Assembly: GCF_030441895.1 (NCBI RefSeq)
Contig: NZ_JARJAS010000014.1
Origin: Enterococcus_D entomosocium
GTDB lineage: Bacteria > Bacillota > Bacilli > Lactobacillales > Enterococcaceae
DNA length: 64,000 nucleotides
Direction: 5' to 3' (one strand)
The position numbers and the translations under genes were made by a program. The notes under the pieces are model-generated. The model worked only from the letters and a program-made list of their open reading frames with translations, did no database searches and had not been told where the DNA came from. Shown piece by piece: positions 43,647 through 51,899 of the stretch (positions are counted from its first letter, which is position 1; each line of letters starts with the position of its first letter).

Positions 43647-45542
43647 TCAATCCAATGATCGTTTGGCCTGACGCTCTTGCGCTGCTTTTCGTAACTGCTT
43701 TTGCGCTTTTTTAGACCCACGTTCAATATCTCGGGTAAATTTACGTTGGGCAAAATCGGAAAATAATTGATCTAGATCATAGCCGGCTGGATAGAGTGCT
43801 TCTCGTTTGGTGAGCAGTTGCAATCGCCGAGCAGCAACAACGAAACATTGTTTCTCAATATAAATCTTCGCTTGTCCCTGTTCCAAGTATTCATAAAAGA
43901 CTCCCCGTTTTTCATGCTCTGCTGAAAAGACCTGGTCTCCCTTTTGAAAAATGTGCTCAGACTTTGTTTCCTGAGGATCGGTTCGTTTTCTGGACGTCTC
44001 AAAAGGCTGCTTCTCAAAAGAATAAGATTTATTCTTTAAATAGTCCTTTGCCGTTTGCACGACCTCAGCAGGAATCGCCATTTTTTCGGCGATCCAAAAC
44101 GCATTACTTTCACCGACCGCATTGGTCAACAAGCGGTATTTCGGCGTCAGGGTCTTGGCATCAAAAGCCATCGCCGCTGTTTCAAAATCTTGGTGATCAA
44201 GAGCAAACTGCTTGATTTCACCATAATGAGTCGTGGCGATCATTAACGCCCCCGATCGATAGATCGATTCCATAATGGCGATCGCTAAAGCTGCCCCTTC
44301 ATTTGGTTCAGTCCCGCTGCCAATTTCATCTAACAAAACGATACTGTTCCGGCTGGCATTCGTCATGATCTGTGCAATATTCGACATGTGTCCAGAAAAG
44401 GTACTTAAAGAATTTTCTAGACTTTGCTGATCCCCGATATCCATCCAAAGACTTTTTAAAAACGGCACGCTGCTGTTGCCATTATGCGCTGGAAACAAGC
44501 CGTAATGTGCCATCGCACAAACGAGTCCGACGGTTTTTAAGACAACCGTCTTACCACCAGCATTCGGCCCTGTGATGACCATACATCGGTTCTCTTCTCC
44601 TAGTTTTAAAGATAGAGGAACAGCATCAGTGCCCAGTAAAGGATGCCGGACTTGATCAAGAAGCAAAACTTCTTCTTCAGTAATTGCTATCGGTTGACCA
44701 TTGATTTCCCGACAATACTTTCCGCGAGCAAAAATAATATCTAGTACCACTAAAATATCAAGACAGGCAAATACTGCATTCATTTGTTCGGCGATTGCCC
44801 CGGTCAATTCTGATAAAACTTGGTATTGGGCGGCCGTTTCTTCCGCCTGTGCCAAAATCAATCGATCATTCAGACGGGCAGCTGCCTCTGGTTCAATAAA
44901 AACAGTCGCGCGTTTATTAGAACGTTCGATGATCGTCCCTTTAATTTGCTGTTGAAATTCAGCACGTACCGGCAGCGTATAACGGTCGTTCTTTTTGATC
45001 ACACGGTTTTCTTGCAGATAGCGACTTTCTTTAAAAAACTTTGCAAAAACTTTTTTTAAATCGGCCTCATATTTCTCAATTGTGCCACGAATTTTCCGTA
45101 ATTCTCGGCTGGCGTTACTATCTACCTGACCATTGCGAATTTTTTGGAAAATCATTTCGGCGATTTCAGAAAAGTCGGCCAACCCCTGAGCATAGTGATG
45201 CAATCTTGGGGCAATTGATTGATTTTTCTCAAACAATTGACGGATGATTCGAAAAGACCGTAAAAAGTCTCCGTATTCAATCAATTCCTGCGGCTCCAAT
45301 ACAAAGCCTTTTTCAATCTTCTCCGTATGATGTAAGACATGCTGAAGCCCCATGAAAGGGACTTGACGTCCGGCGTCTAATAGCGCCATCGCTTCAGTTG
45401 TCTCAGACACTCGTTTTTGGGCGGAATGGATCGTAGCTGCTGGTTTTTCATTGGCAAAACGTGCTTTACCATAATCGCTGATTATTTTTTTACTTACTTG
45501 TTCTTTAATTTGTTCAAATTCAGTTGCTTGAGGTATCTTCAT
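43647..45542 (-). CDS. MutS2-like ATPase lacking the Smr domain
   Basis: MutS-family ATPase of 631 residues. The N-terminal lever/coiled-coil part is followed by the ABC-type ATPase core: Walker A GPNAGGKTVVLK, Walker B SIVLLDEIGSGTEPNEG and ATTHYGEIK. True MutS2 is about 780-790 residues and ends in a KOW-like and Smr nuclease domain. Here the chain ends in a basic helical tail (about residues 590-631). ATG at 45542 is chosen for AAGGA. It is a paralogue or relative of MutS2/RqcU, which acts on collided ribosomes or recombination intermediates. A structured leader precedes it. Confidence 0.85.
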   Translation of the reverse strand: MKIPQATEFEQIKEQVSKKIISDYGKARFANEKPAATIHSAQKRVSETTEAMALLDAGRQVPFMGLQHVLHHTEKIEKGFVLEPQELIEYGDFLRSFRIIRQLFEKNQSIAPRLHHYAQGLADFSEIAEMIFQKIRNGQVDSNASRELRKIRGTIEKYEADLKKVFAKFFKESRYLQENRVIKKNDRYTLPVRAEFQQQIKGTIIERSNKRATVFIEPEAAARLNDRLILAQAEETAAQYQVLSELTGAIAEQMNAVFACLDILVVLDIIFARGKYCREINGQPIAITEEEVLLLDQVRHPLLGTDAVPLSLKLGEENRCMVITGPNAGGKTVVLKTVGLVCAMAHYGLFPAHNGNSSVPFLKSLWMDIGDQQSLENSLSTFSGHMSNIAQIMTNASRNSIVLLDEIGSGTEPNEGAALAIAIMESIYRSGALMIATTHYGEIKQFALDHQDFETAAMAFDAKTLTPKYRLLTNAVGESNAFWIAEKMAIPAEVVQTAKDYLKNKSYSFEKQPFETSRKRTDPQETKSEHIFQKGDQVFSAEHEKRGVFYEYLEQGQAKIYIEKQCFVVAARRLQLLTKREALYPAGYDLDQLFSDFAQRKFTRDIERGSKKAQKQLRKAAQERQAKRSLD

Positions 45543-45768
45543 GAGTGATCCTTTCTTGTGCCTGAGGATCCCGGTAACATCCCCGTCCAAAAAAGTGTAC
45601 AAAAAAAGCGATAGTCTCCCATCACCTGATTCATCAATAACGATTTTTATCGGTATCTACAGGCACAACAAATAAACAGTCTGTTTTTGCTTATTTGTTT
45701 TAATTAGCTGATTAGATACCTACGACACTCATTAATATACCTCTTTCTTTTTTGAACGAGTTTTTTTC
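45543..45768 (-). promoter_or_regulatory. Possible leader-peptide attenuator of the MutS2-like gene
   Basis: Downstream of a strong promoter lies a seven-codon frame (45732-45712, product MSVVGI) with AAAGAGG at ideal spacing. GGTATCT over its end can pair with AGATACC (45658-45652). That arm overlaps CCGATA, which can form a stem with TATCG followed by seven T's (45613-45601), a terminator-like end. Other pairs are AACAAATAA / TTATTTGTT and GTGCCTG / CAGGCAC. The arrangement resembles ribosome-mediated attenuators of antibiotic resistance genes. Folding was done by eye. Confidence 0.55.
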
Positions 45769-45798
45769 ATTGTAATATAGAAACTGTCCTTCTGTCAA
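45769..45798 (-). promoter_or_regulatory. Promoter of the MutS2-like gene
   Basis: TTGACA and TACAAT on the minus strand, 18 bases apart, giving a leader of about 220 bases. Confidence 0.65.
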
Positions 45799-45826
45799 CT
45801 TCCTTCAAATCTCCTTCCCCTCAAAG

Positions 45827-45878
45827 AAAAAACGCCTCAGAAGCTGCTAGAAGCTCCTGAGACGTTTCTGATCTAGAT
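45827..45878 (-). terminator. Terminator of ahpCF
   Basis: Minus-strand stem AAACGTCTCAGGAGCT / AGCTTCTGAGGCGTTT followed by T's. Confidence 0.85.
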
Positions 45879-45901
45879 CAAATAATAAGCTACTTACCTA
45901 C

Positions 45902-47431
45902 TTACGAGCGAATCAGGTAATCAAACGCACCTAATGCAGCAGTGGCACCTGAACCCATTGAAGTGATGATCTGTTTGTATACACTATCGGTACAATCTCC
46001 CGCTGCAAAGACCCCTTCAATGTTGGTTGCGCCATGTTTGTCCACCAAGATCTCATTGCGTTCATTTAAGACGACACGATCTTTTAACCATTCAGTATTC
46101 GGCATCAAGCCAATCAAAATGAAGACACCCTCCACAGCTAAAGTGAATTCACCATTCGTTTCACGATCAACGTAGGTCAATTGTTCGACATGATCGGATC
46201 CAACAATTTCCTTCGTTGCCGCATTCGTAATAACAGTCACATTATCTAACGTGTTCAAACGGTTTTGTAGCACAAGGTCCGCTTTTAGTTCTGGTAAAAA
46301 TTCAAGAACATAGACATGTTTCGCCATGCCAGCTAAATCGATTGCTGCTTCGATCCCAGAGTTTCCGCCACCAATGACGGCAACTTCTTTCCCAGCAAAT
46401 AACGGACCGTCACAATGCGGACAATAGGCAACACCTTTATTTTTGAATTCTTTTTCTCCCGGAACATTGATGTTGCGCCAGCGAGCGCCAGTTGCTAAAA
46501 TAGCCGTTTTGGTTTTTAATACTGCGCCATTTTCTAATTCAACTTCGATGACATCATTGCGACGAATATCCTTGGCACGCTGCCCTTTCATGACATCGAC
46601 TTTATATTCGTTGATGTGCTCTTCTACCTGACGCATTAATTTTGGTCCTTCGGTATAAGGAGTACCGATCATGTTTTCGATACCAAGGGTTTCCATCACT
46701 TGGCCACCCATTGTTTCGACAACCATCCCAGTATTGATACCTTTACGCGCCGCATAAATCGCTGCACTTCCACCTGCAGGTCCGCCACCGACGACCAAAA
46801 CATCGAAAAGCTCTTTTTCAGCAAAATCATCTTTACTCGTTGGACCAGCTGCTTTTTCCAATAATTGTTCGATCGTTTGACGGCCGCTTGCAAATTCTTC
46901 CCCATCTAGAAAGACTGTTGGCACAGCCATAATTTTTTTCTTGTCAATTTCTTCTTTGAACATCCCACCTTCGATCATGGTGTGGCTAATGGAAGGATTT
47001 AGCACTGCCATGATATTTAACGCTTGAACAACATCAGGACAGTTATGGCAGGTCAAACTGACATAGGTTTCAAAATGTAATGGCTTATCGATCGCTTTGA
47101 TACGCTTTTGTAGTGCTTCGTCAATTTTCGGCGGACGACCGCTTACTTGAAGCAACGCTAAAATAAATGAAGTGAACTCATGTCCTAACGGTAAACCAGC
47201 AAAAGCGATGCCGCTTTCTTCACCGGGACGATTGATCGAAAAGCTTGGTGTCCGTTCACTTGCTACAGCTTGAATCGTGATTTTTGACGACATTTCTGCG
47301 ATTTCTTCTAAGAATTCACGTACTTTCGTTGAAGAATCATCCTCACCTAAAGTCGCCGCAAAAACAACCTCTGATTCTAGCATCGCTAGATATTGCGTCA
47401 GTTGGTCTTTGATTGCCTTATCTAATGCCAT
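45902..47431 (-). CDS. ahpF: Alkyl hydroperoxide reductase subunit F
   Basis: NADH-dependent FAD protein that reduces AhpC, 509 residues. The N-terminal double thioredoxin-fold domain has the CHNC pair at 128-131. The thioredoxin-reductase part has VVGGGPAGGSAAIYAARKG, the active-site CPHC near residues 337-340 and the second nucleotide fold VIGGGNSGIEAA. It follows ahpC by 9 bases with AGGAGG. Confidence 0.95.
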   Translation of the reverse strand: MALDKAIKDQLTQYLAMLESEVVFAATLGEDDSSTKVREFLEEIAEMSSKITIQAVASERTPSFSINRPGEESGIAFAGLPLGHEFTSFILALLQVSGRPPKIDEALQKRIKAIDKPLHFETYVSLTCHNCPDVVQALNIMAVLNPSISHTMIEGGMFKEEIDKKKIMAVPTVFLDGEEFASGRQTIEQLLEKAAGPTSKDDFAEKELFDVLVVGGGPAGGSAAIYAARKGINTGMVVETMGGQVMETLGIENMIGTPYTEGPKLMRQVEEHINEYKVDVMKGQRAKDIRRNDVIEVELENGAVLKTKTAILATGARWRNINVPGEKEFKNKGVAYCPHCDGPLFAGKEVAVIGGGNSGIEAAIDLAGMAKHVYVLEFLPELKADLVLQNRLNTLDNVTVITNAATKEIVGSDHVEQLTYVDRETNGEFTLAVEGVFILIGLMPNTEWLKDRVVLNERNEILVDKHGATNIEGVFAAGDCTDSVYKQIITSMGSGATAALGAFDYLIRS

Positions 47432-47440
47432 GAGAGCCTC

Positions 47441-48004
47441 CTAAATCTTGCCTACAAGGTCTAAGCTTGGCGTTAAAGTTTCTTCGCCTTCTTTCCATTT
47501 TGCAGGACATACTTCACCTGGATGGGTACGGACATATTGTGCGGCACGGATTTTATCGATCAAACCACTAGCATCACGACCGATACCATCCGCATTGATT
47601 TCAACCGTTTGTACCACACCATCCGGATCGATGATAAATGTACCACGTTGAGACAAACCTGATGCTTCGTCTAATACATCAAAGATTTCTGAGATCACAT
47701 GAGAAGGATCAGCAATCATGATATATTCGATTTTATTGATTGCATCAGAGTGGTCATGCCACGCTTTATGTGTGTAGTGGGTATCAGTTGATACAGAATA
47801 AACTTCTGCGCCTAATTCTTTTAATGATGCATATTGGTCTTGCAAATCCTCAAGTTCTGTCGGACAAACAAATGAGAAATCTGCAGGATAAAAACAAACA
47901 ACGTTCCATTTTCCTTTAAAATCTTCTGATGAAACATCGATAAATTTTCCATTGTGGTAAGCTTTCGCTTCGAATGAACCAATCTCTTTTCCAATTAATG
48001 ACAT
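47441..48004 (-). CDS. ahpC: Alkyl hydroperoxide reductase subunit C (peroxiredoxin)
   Basis: Two-cysteine peroxiredoxin, 187 residues, detoxifying hydrogen peroxide and organic peroxides. Peroxidatic Cys47 is in FSFVCPTE and resolving Cys166 in GEVCPAKW. First gene of ahpCF with GGAGG before the ATG. A PerR-like box is just upstream. Confidence 0.96.
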   Translation of the reverse strand: MSLIGKEIGSFEAKAYHNGKFIDVSSEDFKGKWNVVCFYPADFSFVCPTELEDLQDQYASLKELGAEVYSVSTDTHYTHKAWHDHSDAINKIEYIMIADPSHVISEIFDVLDEASGLSQRGTFIIDPDGVVQTVEINADGIGRDASGLIDKIRAAQYVRTHPGEVCPAKWKEGEETLTPSLDLVGKI

Positions 48005-48018
48005 ATCATTTCCTCCAA

Positions 48019-48033
48019 TTAGAATAATTATTT
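48019..48033 (-). promoter_or_regulatory. PerR-like box before ahpC
   Basis: TTAGAATAATTATTT matches 11 of the 14 defined bases of TTATAATNATTATAA, 15 bases upstream of the ahpC start. Peroxide-inducible repression is expected for this operon. Confidence 0.5.
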
Positions 48034-48246
48034 GAGAATAATCTCTATTAATTATTAGTATATCTAACTACAAAATGCAATAGTTTATTCAGAAATAGTC
48101 AAAAAAAATGTTATCATCCTCAGAAATGAGCATATTTATTTTTTATCGAAAGCAAATGGAGTATAGTAATAAGTTTGACTAATCATTTCTAAGCAAAGTT
48201 CCTACCTGTTAGATTCTCAATTACATCTCCTATTCTCAATTAAACA
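48034..48246. other. AT-rich spacer upstream of ahpC
   Basis: Contains the ahpC promoter region; a second imperfect dyad (CTATTAATTATTAG, 48045-48058) could be another PerR contact. No gene seen. Confidence 0.4.
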
Positions 48247-48313
48247 AAAAAAGATTGCCTCTTCCTATGATTCCTCGCAAAGTAAGGTGAGTCATAGAAA
48301 AAGACAATTTTTT
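48245..48313 (-). terminator. Terminator of the DUF4649-like gene
   Basis: Minus-strand stem ATTGTCTTTTTCTATGA / TCATAGGAAGAGGCAAT followed by seven T's. Confidence 0.75.
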
Positions 48314-48516
48314 TATTTAGTATTGAAATAGTTGAACAATCCACCGATCGTTCGCTCCCTCAACGTGATCCGCTTGCCGTCTAGAAAAACTTCTTCGACT
48401 GGGTAATGGTCTTGAAAAGGTGGGACTTCCAAGTATTGGCTCGCAAGAAAGCGCTCCGGGGATTCAACTGTTGTTACTTCTTTGCTGCCATTTTTCAGAT
48501 AATGAATTTCTAACAT
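48313..48516 (-). CDS. DUF4649-like small protein
   Basis: 67 residues from the ATG at 48516 (AGAGG eight bases away); an ATG two codons earlier is too close to that site. The start MLEIHYLKNGSKEV and the DHYPVEEVFLDGKRIT centre resemble the small DUF4649 proteins of streptococci. Function unknown. A hairpin with a T run lies in its leader. Confidence 0.65.
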   Translation of the reverse strand: MLEIHYLKNGSKEVTTVESPERFLASQYLEVPPFQDHYPVEEVFLDGKRITLRERTIGGLFNYFNTK

Positions 48517-48550
48517 ATCCATTGCCTCTTTTCTTGTATTCTGAACTTTT

Positions 48551-48576
48551 AAAAAAGCAATGAGAACATCTCATTT
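48551..48576 (-). terminator. Hairpin terminator in the leader of the DUF4649-like gene
   Basis: Minus-strand AATGAGA-TGT-TCTCATT followed by GCTTTTTT. It sits after the promoter at 48615-48643 and before the gene, so it is either an attenuator or the end of the upstream operon. Confidence 0.6.
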
Positions 48577-48614
48577 CCCGCCGTTCTTTTTTGCTTAATT
48601 CAGTTACAAGGCGT

Positions 48615-48643
48615 ATTATAGTCTTCCTTTTTTTAAAAGTAAA
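48615..48643 (-). promoter_or_regulatory. Promoter of the DUF4649-like gene
   Basis: TTTACT and TATAAT on the minus strand, 17 bases apart. Confidence 0.6.
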
Positions 48644-48669
48644 GAAAGCACTCTCGGTTGAAATGTCTC

Positions 48670-49629
48670 TTATTTTTTGGCTTTTGTCTGACCGATAAAG
48701 TAGTCTTCTAAAACACCACCAATAACAAAAATGACCCAAGAGTAAGCCCAGGCATGAAACATGAAGGACCAAAGCATGTAAACGACCAAAATCACTGGCC
48801 AGTAGACTGTTCGAAAAAAGGTAACTCTACCAGCGGATTCGCCATATTTATGACGTGTTGCTCGATCACCGGGATGATCTTCGTCGCGAATAAAATACGT
48901 TTCCGAAGCCAATTTCGCAAACCCTGCCCGAATAATACTTACATAAATAATAAAGAACACACCTACTGCAACCGTCAAGAAAAATAGCGCAATACCGAAT
49001 TCGACAGAGTAATAAATCAGCTCGCTTAACAGTACAGGCGCAATCGAAAAAATGCAGGCGCCAATTCCTAAAACGAGACCAATTCGAAAACTTTTTTCAT
49101 AATTTGCGAGTTGCTGAGCGGCTTCTCGTTTAGCATCCCTTTTGATCGGACGATCATCTAACTGTTTACGAGCACCGGAAAAGTGCAAACTGCTAGAGAT
49201 GATAAAACCAACCCCGATGGCGATAAAAAGGATCATCACCATTACACCAAATAATTCCGCATAGAAACTAACAAAAAGCATCAAAGCTGCAAAAGCTGCG
49301 ATACAAAAGCCGATTCCCAAAGACAACGAAAAAGCAAAGTGCCGCACAGTTCCCCAATAATCAAACGCATCGTCTTCTGTGATGGCATCGGACCAATCAT
49401 CAATCGGCTCTTCTTCTTTTGAAACATCTAACTCTTGCAGCAGTTCATCCACCGAACCAAACTCGCTGATCACCGCACCGATGGCTTCATGCTCACTTTT
49501 CCCTTGGTGAATCAGTTCCAAGTAATGGTCTTCCATAATCGCTAAAAGATCTTCTTTTGCCTTCTTCGTTTCCGGTGTGATGGGTACTGATAAAAATAAG
49601 CTGTCTAGATAGTCATGAATGGTTTTCAT
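48670..49629 (-). CDS. Permease-prefix (HAAS) domain membrane protein
   Basis: 319 residues. The N-terminal helical domain (residues 1-70: SEHEAIGAVISEFGSVDELL) is the HAAS/permease prefix found beside PadR regulators. After an acidic linker come seven or so hydrophobic helices. It is likely the membrane partner and target of the PadR-type regulator whose gene overlaps it by four bases. Role unknown; such pairs often answer to membrane stress or antimicrobials. Confidence 0.8.
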   Translation of the reverse strand: MKTIHDYLDSLFLSVPITPETKKAKEDLLAIMEDHYLELIHQGKSEHEAIGAVISEFGSVDELLQELDVSKEEEPIDDWSDAITEDDAFDYWGTVRHFAFSLSLGIGFCIAAFAALMLFVSFYAELFGVMVMILFIAIGVGFIISSSLHFSGARKQLDDRPIKRDAKREAAQQLANYEKSFRIGLVLGIGACIFSIAPVLLSELIYYSVEFGIALFFLTVAVGVFFIIYVSIIRAGFAKLASETYFIRDEDHPGDRATRHKYGESAGRVTFFRTVYWPVILVVYMLWSFMFHAWAYSWVIFVIGGVLEDYFIGQTKAKK

Positions 49630-49958
49630 TTGTCTCCTCCTTGTAAGAACTGGTCAACGACGATCTTCGTCTGCTGCCACTCCAATAGTTTCTCCGAAAG
49701 GCTTGCTTTTCCGTCTGCAGTTATCTGGTAATAGGTCCGCTTTTTGCCATGTGTCACTTCTCCGGGATACGAACGGATCAATCCTTGTTTTTCTAACCGA
49801 GTAAAAGCGGAATACAACGTCGTTTCTTTGATCACATATAAAGCATCTGTTCCTTCACGAATACGCTTGGATATTTCATATCCATAAGAGTCTTCTTTCG
49901 AAAGAATGGATAAAATGATTGCGTCGTTATAGCCGCGAATTCCGTCACTCGAGATCAC
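49626..49958 (-). CDS. PadR-family transcriptional regulator
   Basis: 110 residues, one winged-helix PadR domain (IILSILSKEDSYGYEISKRI, TTLYSAFTRLEKQGLI, GKKRTYYQITADGK). The GTG start at 49958 follows GGAGG by seven bases. Autoregulated, judging by the operator-like dyad on its promoter. Confidence 0.88.
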   Translation of the reverse strand: MISSDGIRGYNDAIILSILSKEDSYGYEISKRIREGTDALYVIKETTLYSAFTRLEKQGLIRSYPGEVTHGKKRTYYQITADGKASLSEKLLEWQQTKIVVDQFLQGGDK

Positions 49959-49983
49959 GCAATCGCCTCCTAAATTACTTCAT

Positions 49984-50023
49984 CTGTCGTACTAATTATA
50001 AATCAATTACTACGACAGGTAAA
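49984..50023 (-). promoter_or_regulatory. Promoter and operator of the PadR/HAAS operon
   Basis: Minus-strand TTTACC and TATAAT are 17 bases apart. A dyad with 14-bp arms (CTGTCGTACTAATT / AATTACTACGACAG, one mismatch, 7-base spacer, 49984-50018) spans the spacer and the -10 box. Confidence 0.75.
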
Positions 50024-50143
50024 GTAAAGCTGGATAACTTGTCAAAAATCAGTCGCAGGTCCTAGAAACAGTTCGAATAAAAAGACACGCTTTCTCAGTA
50101 AACTGATAAGCGTGTCCCTTATTACTTAATTTTTTTCACCTAT

Positions 50144-51115
50144 TTATTCAACGGCTGGCTTGACATCATCCATCATCAATTGGATCGACTCCAATCCGGA
50201 ACCAGCTAAATACCAAACCGCAGCATCCAATTCAATCACTTGATCGTTTTGCCCTGCATTTGTTTCTTGAACAATTTCATTTGCAACAAATTCACTTTCG
50301 CTTTCATTGCCACCGATCGCTTTTGTCCGATCGATCACGAAAATGACATCAGGATTTTTTTCAAGCAAGTACTCATAAGAAATACTTTGTCCATGTGTCG
50401 ACGCCTCTAATTCCTCATCTACTGCTGGGAAACCAAACGTGTCATACAAGATACTGTAACGAGAACCTGGACCAAAAGCAGAAAGATTGCCTTCATTTAC
50501 CATAACAACCAAGGCTTTCTCGTCAGCATTTTGCGCTTGCTCCTTCAAGGTATCAATCTGACCTTGTAACGATGCTAGTTGTTCTTGCGCTTCCTCTTCC
50601 TTACCAAAAATTTGACCAATGGTCGTAATGTTGGCTTCGATCGATGCCCAAGTATCACTATTGTCAACACTTAAGAAAACGGTTGGCGCGATTGCAGACA
50701 ATTCCTCTTGGAAATCACGTTGTCGACCAGAAATAATGATTAGGTCTGGCTGCAGTTGATTGATTTTTTCTAAATCAGGCTCTTTGATTCCCCCTGCTGA
50801 TTCAACATCCGCATACGCTGATAAATAATCTGGCAAATTGCTGGTTGCGGCAGCAACGATTCGATCCCCAAGGCCAAGTGCATCCATCGTATCTAATGCA
50901 CTGTTGTCAAAGACAACAACTTTTTCCGGCGCATAAGGAACAGTTACAGTCCCATTGCTGTCCGTAATCTCGACTTCTGTCGGCGTTTGTGTACTTTCTT
51001 CTACTTGGGTTTGAGCTGTACCCGTTGAATCTGTTGTCCCTGTATTATTCGAGCCGCAAGCGGTCAACCCCGCTAATACGAAAATACTCATAAAACTTAC
51101 TGCTATTTTTTTCAT
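50144..51115 (-). CDS. Siderophore-binding lipoprotein (YclQ/FatB-like)
   Basis: Extracellular iron-siderophore receptor, 323 residues. The ATG at 51115 has AAGGAGG upstream; the frame is open 29 codons further. Signal peptide with lipobox LTAC, then a Ser/Thr-rich linker and a class III binding domain (VVVFDNSALDTMDALGLGDRIV, DLEKINQLQPDLIIISGRQ). Last gene of a Fur-boxed operon ordered permease, permease, ATPase, binding protein, the same as B. subtilis yclNOPQ (petrobactin). Confidence 0.85.
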   Translation of the reverse strand: MKKIAVSFMSIFVLAGLTACGSNNTGTTDSTGTAQTQVEESTQTPTEVEITDSNGTVTVPYAPEKVVVFDNSALDTMDALGLGDRIVAAATSNLPDYLSAYADVESAGGIKEPDLEKINQLQPDLIIISGRQRDFQEELSAIAPTVFLSVDNSDTWASIEANITTIGQIFGKEEEAQEQLASLQGQIDTLKEQAQNADEKALVVMVNEGNLSAFGPGSRYSILYDTFGFPAVDEELEASTHGQSISYEYLLEKNPDVIFVIDRTKAIGGNESESEFVANEIVQETNAGQNDQVIELDAAVWYLAGSGLESIQLMMDDVKPAVE

Positions 51116-51140
51116 TTTTTCCTCCTTTGAAACATATTTT

Positions 51141-51899
51141 TTATTGGAAGGTGTAGCAAAATTGCCGCCCATCCACTTGTACCAGTTTGATTGGAATCTC
51201 ATACAATGATTCTAATAATTGTTCTTGAATCACTGCCTCTGTGTCAGCCGCTTTAAAAATCTGACCATCTTTCATCGCGACGATGTGATCAGCATACCGT
51301 GCTGCAAAATTAATGTCGTGCAAAACGATCACAACAGTTTTCTGATAGTCTTCCACCAAGGTTGTCAATAGCTTCATCAGCTGGTTGGCGTGTTTTAAAT
51401 CTAAATTGTTTAACGGTTCGTCCAAGAGTAGATAATCTGTATCTTGGGCTAAAATCATCGCCAAGTAAACTCGTTGTAACTGACCACCAGAAAGTTCATG
51501 AATCGATTGATCACTATATTCGGTTAGAGATAACTTAGACAAAGCGTCATCAATGATCCCATCATCTGCTGCCGATTGTCGCCCCCGGTTATACGGATAG
51601 CGACCAAATGCCACCAGTTCTCTTACAGTCAAATTGACGGCATAGCGATTGCTTTGCTGCAAAAAAGCCATTTTTTTTGCTAGCTCTTTGGACTTCCATT
51701 GACGAATCTCCGTTCCATCCAGATAAATATCACCGGTGCGTTGATCCAACATCCGACTGACTAAAGAAAGCAAGGTACTTTTTCCGGCACCATTGGGCCC
51801 GATGAAGGCAATCATTTTCTGTTCCGGCAACGCTATGGAACATTCCGTCAAAACTTGTGTTTTTGCATAATTCTTGGATACATTTTTGGTTTCGATCAT
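51141..51899 (-). CDS. Siderophore ABC transporter ATPase (YclP-like)
   Basis: 252 residues from the ATG at 51899, which overlaps the stop of the permease gene (ATGA). Walker A GPNGAGKST is near residues 33-41, the signature LSGGQLQR and Walker B LLLDEPLNNLD are clear, and VLHDINFAARYAD holds the switch histidine. FecE/FhuC branch. Confidence 0.9.
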   Translation of the reverse strand: MIETKNVSKNYAKTQVLTECSIALPEQKMIAFIGPNGAGKSTLLSLVSRMLDQRTGDIYLDGTEIRQWKSKELAKKMAFLQQSNRYAVNLTVRELVAFGRYPYNRGRQSAADDGIIDDALSKLSLTEYSDQSIHELSGGQLQRVYLAMILAQDTDYLLLDEPLNNLDLKHANQLMKLLTTLVEDYQKTVVIVLHDINFAARYADHIVAMKDGQIFKAADTEAVIQEQLLESLYEIPIKLVQVDGRQFCYTFQ

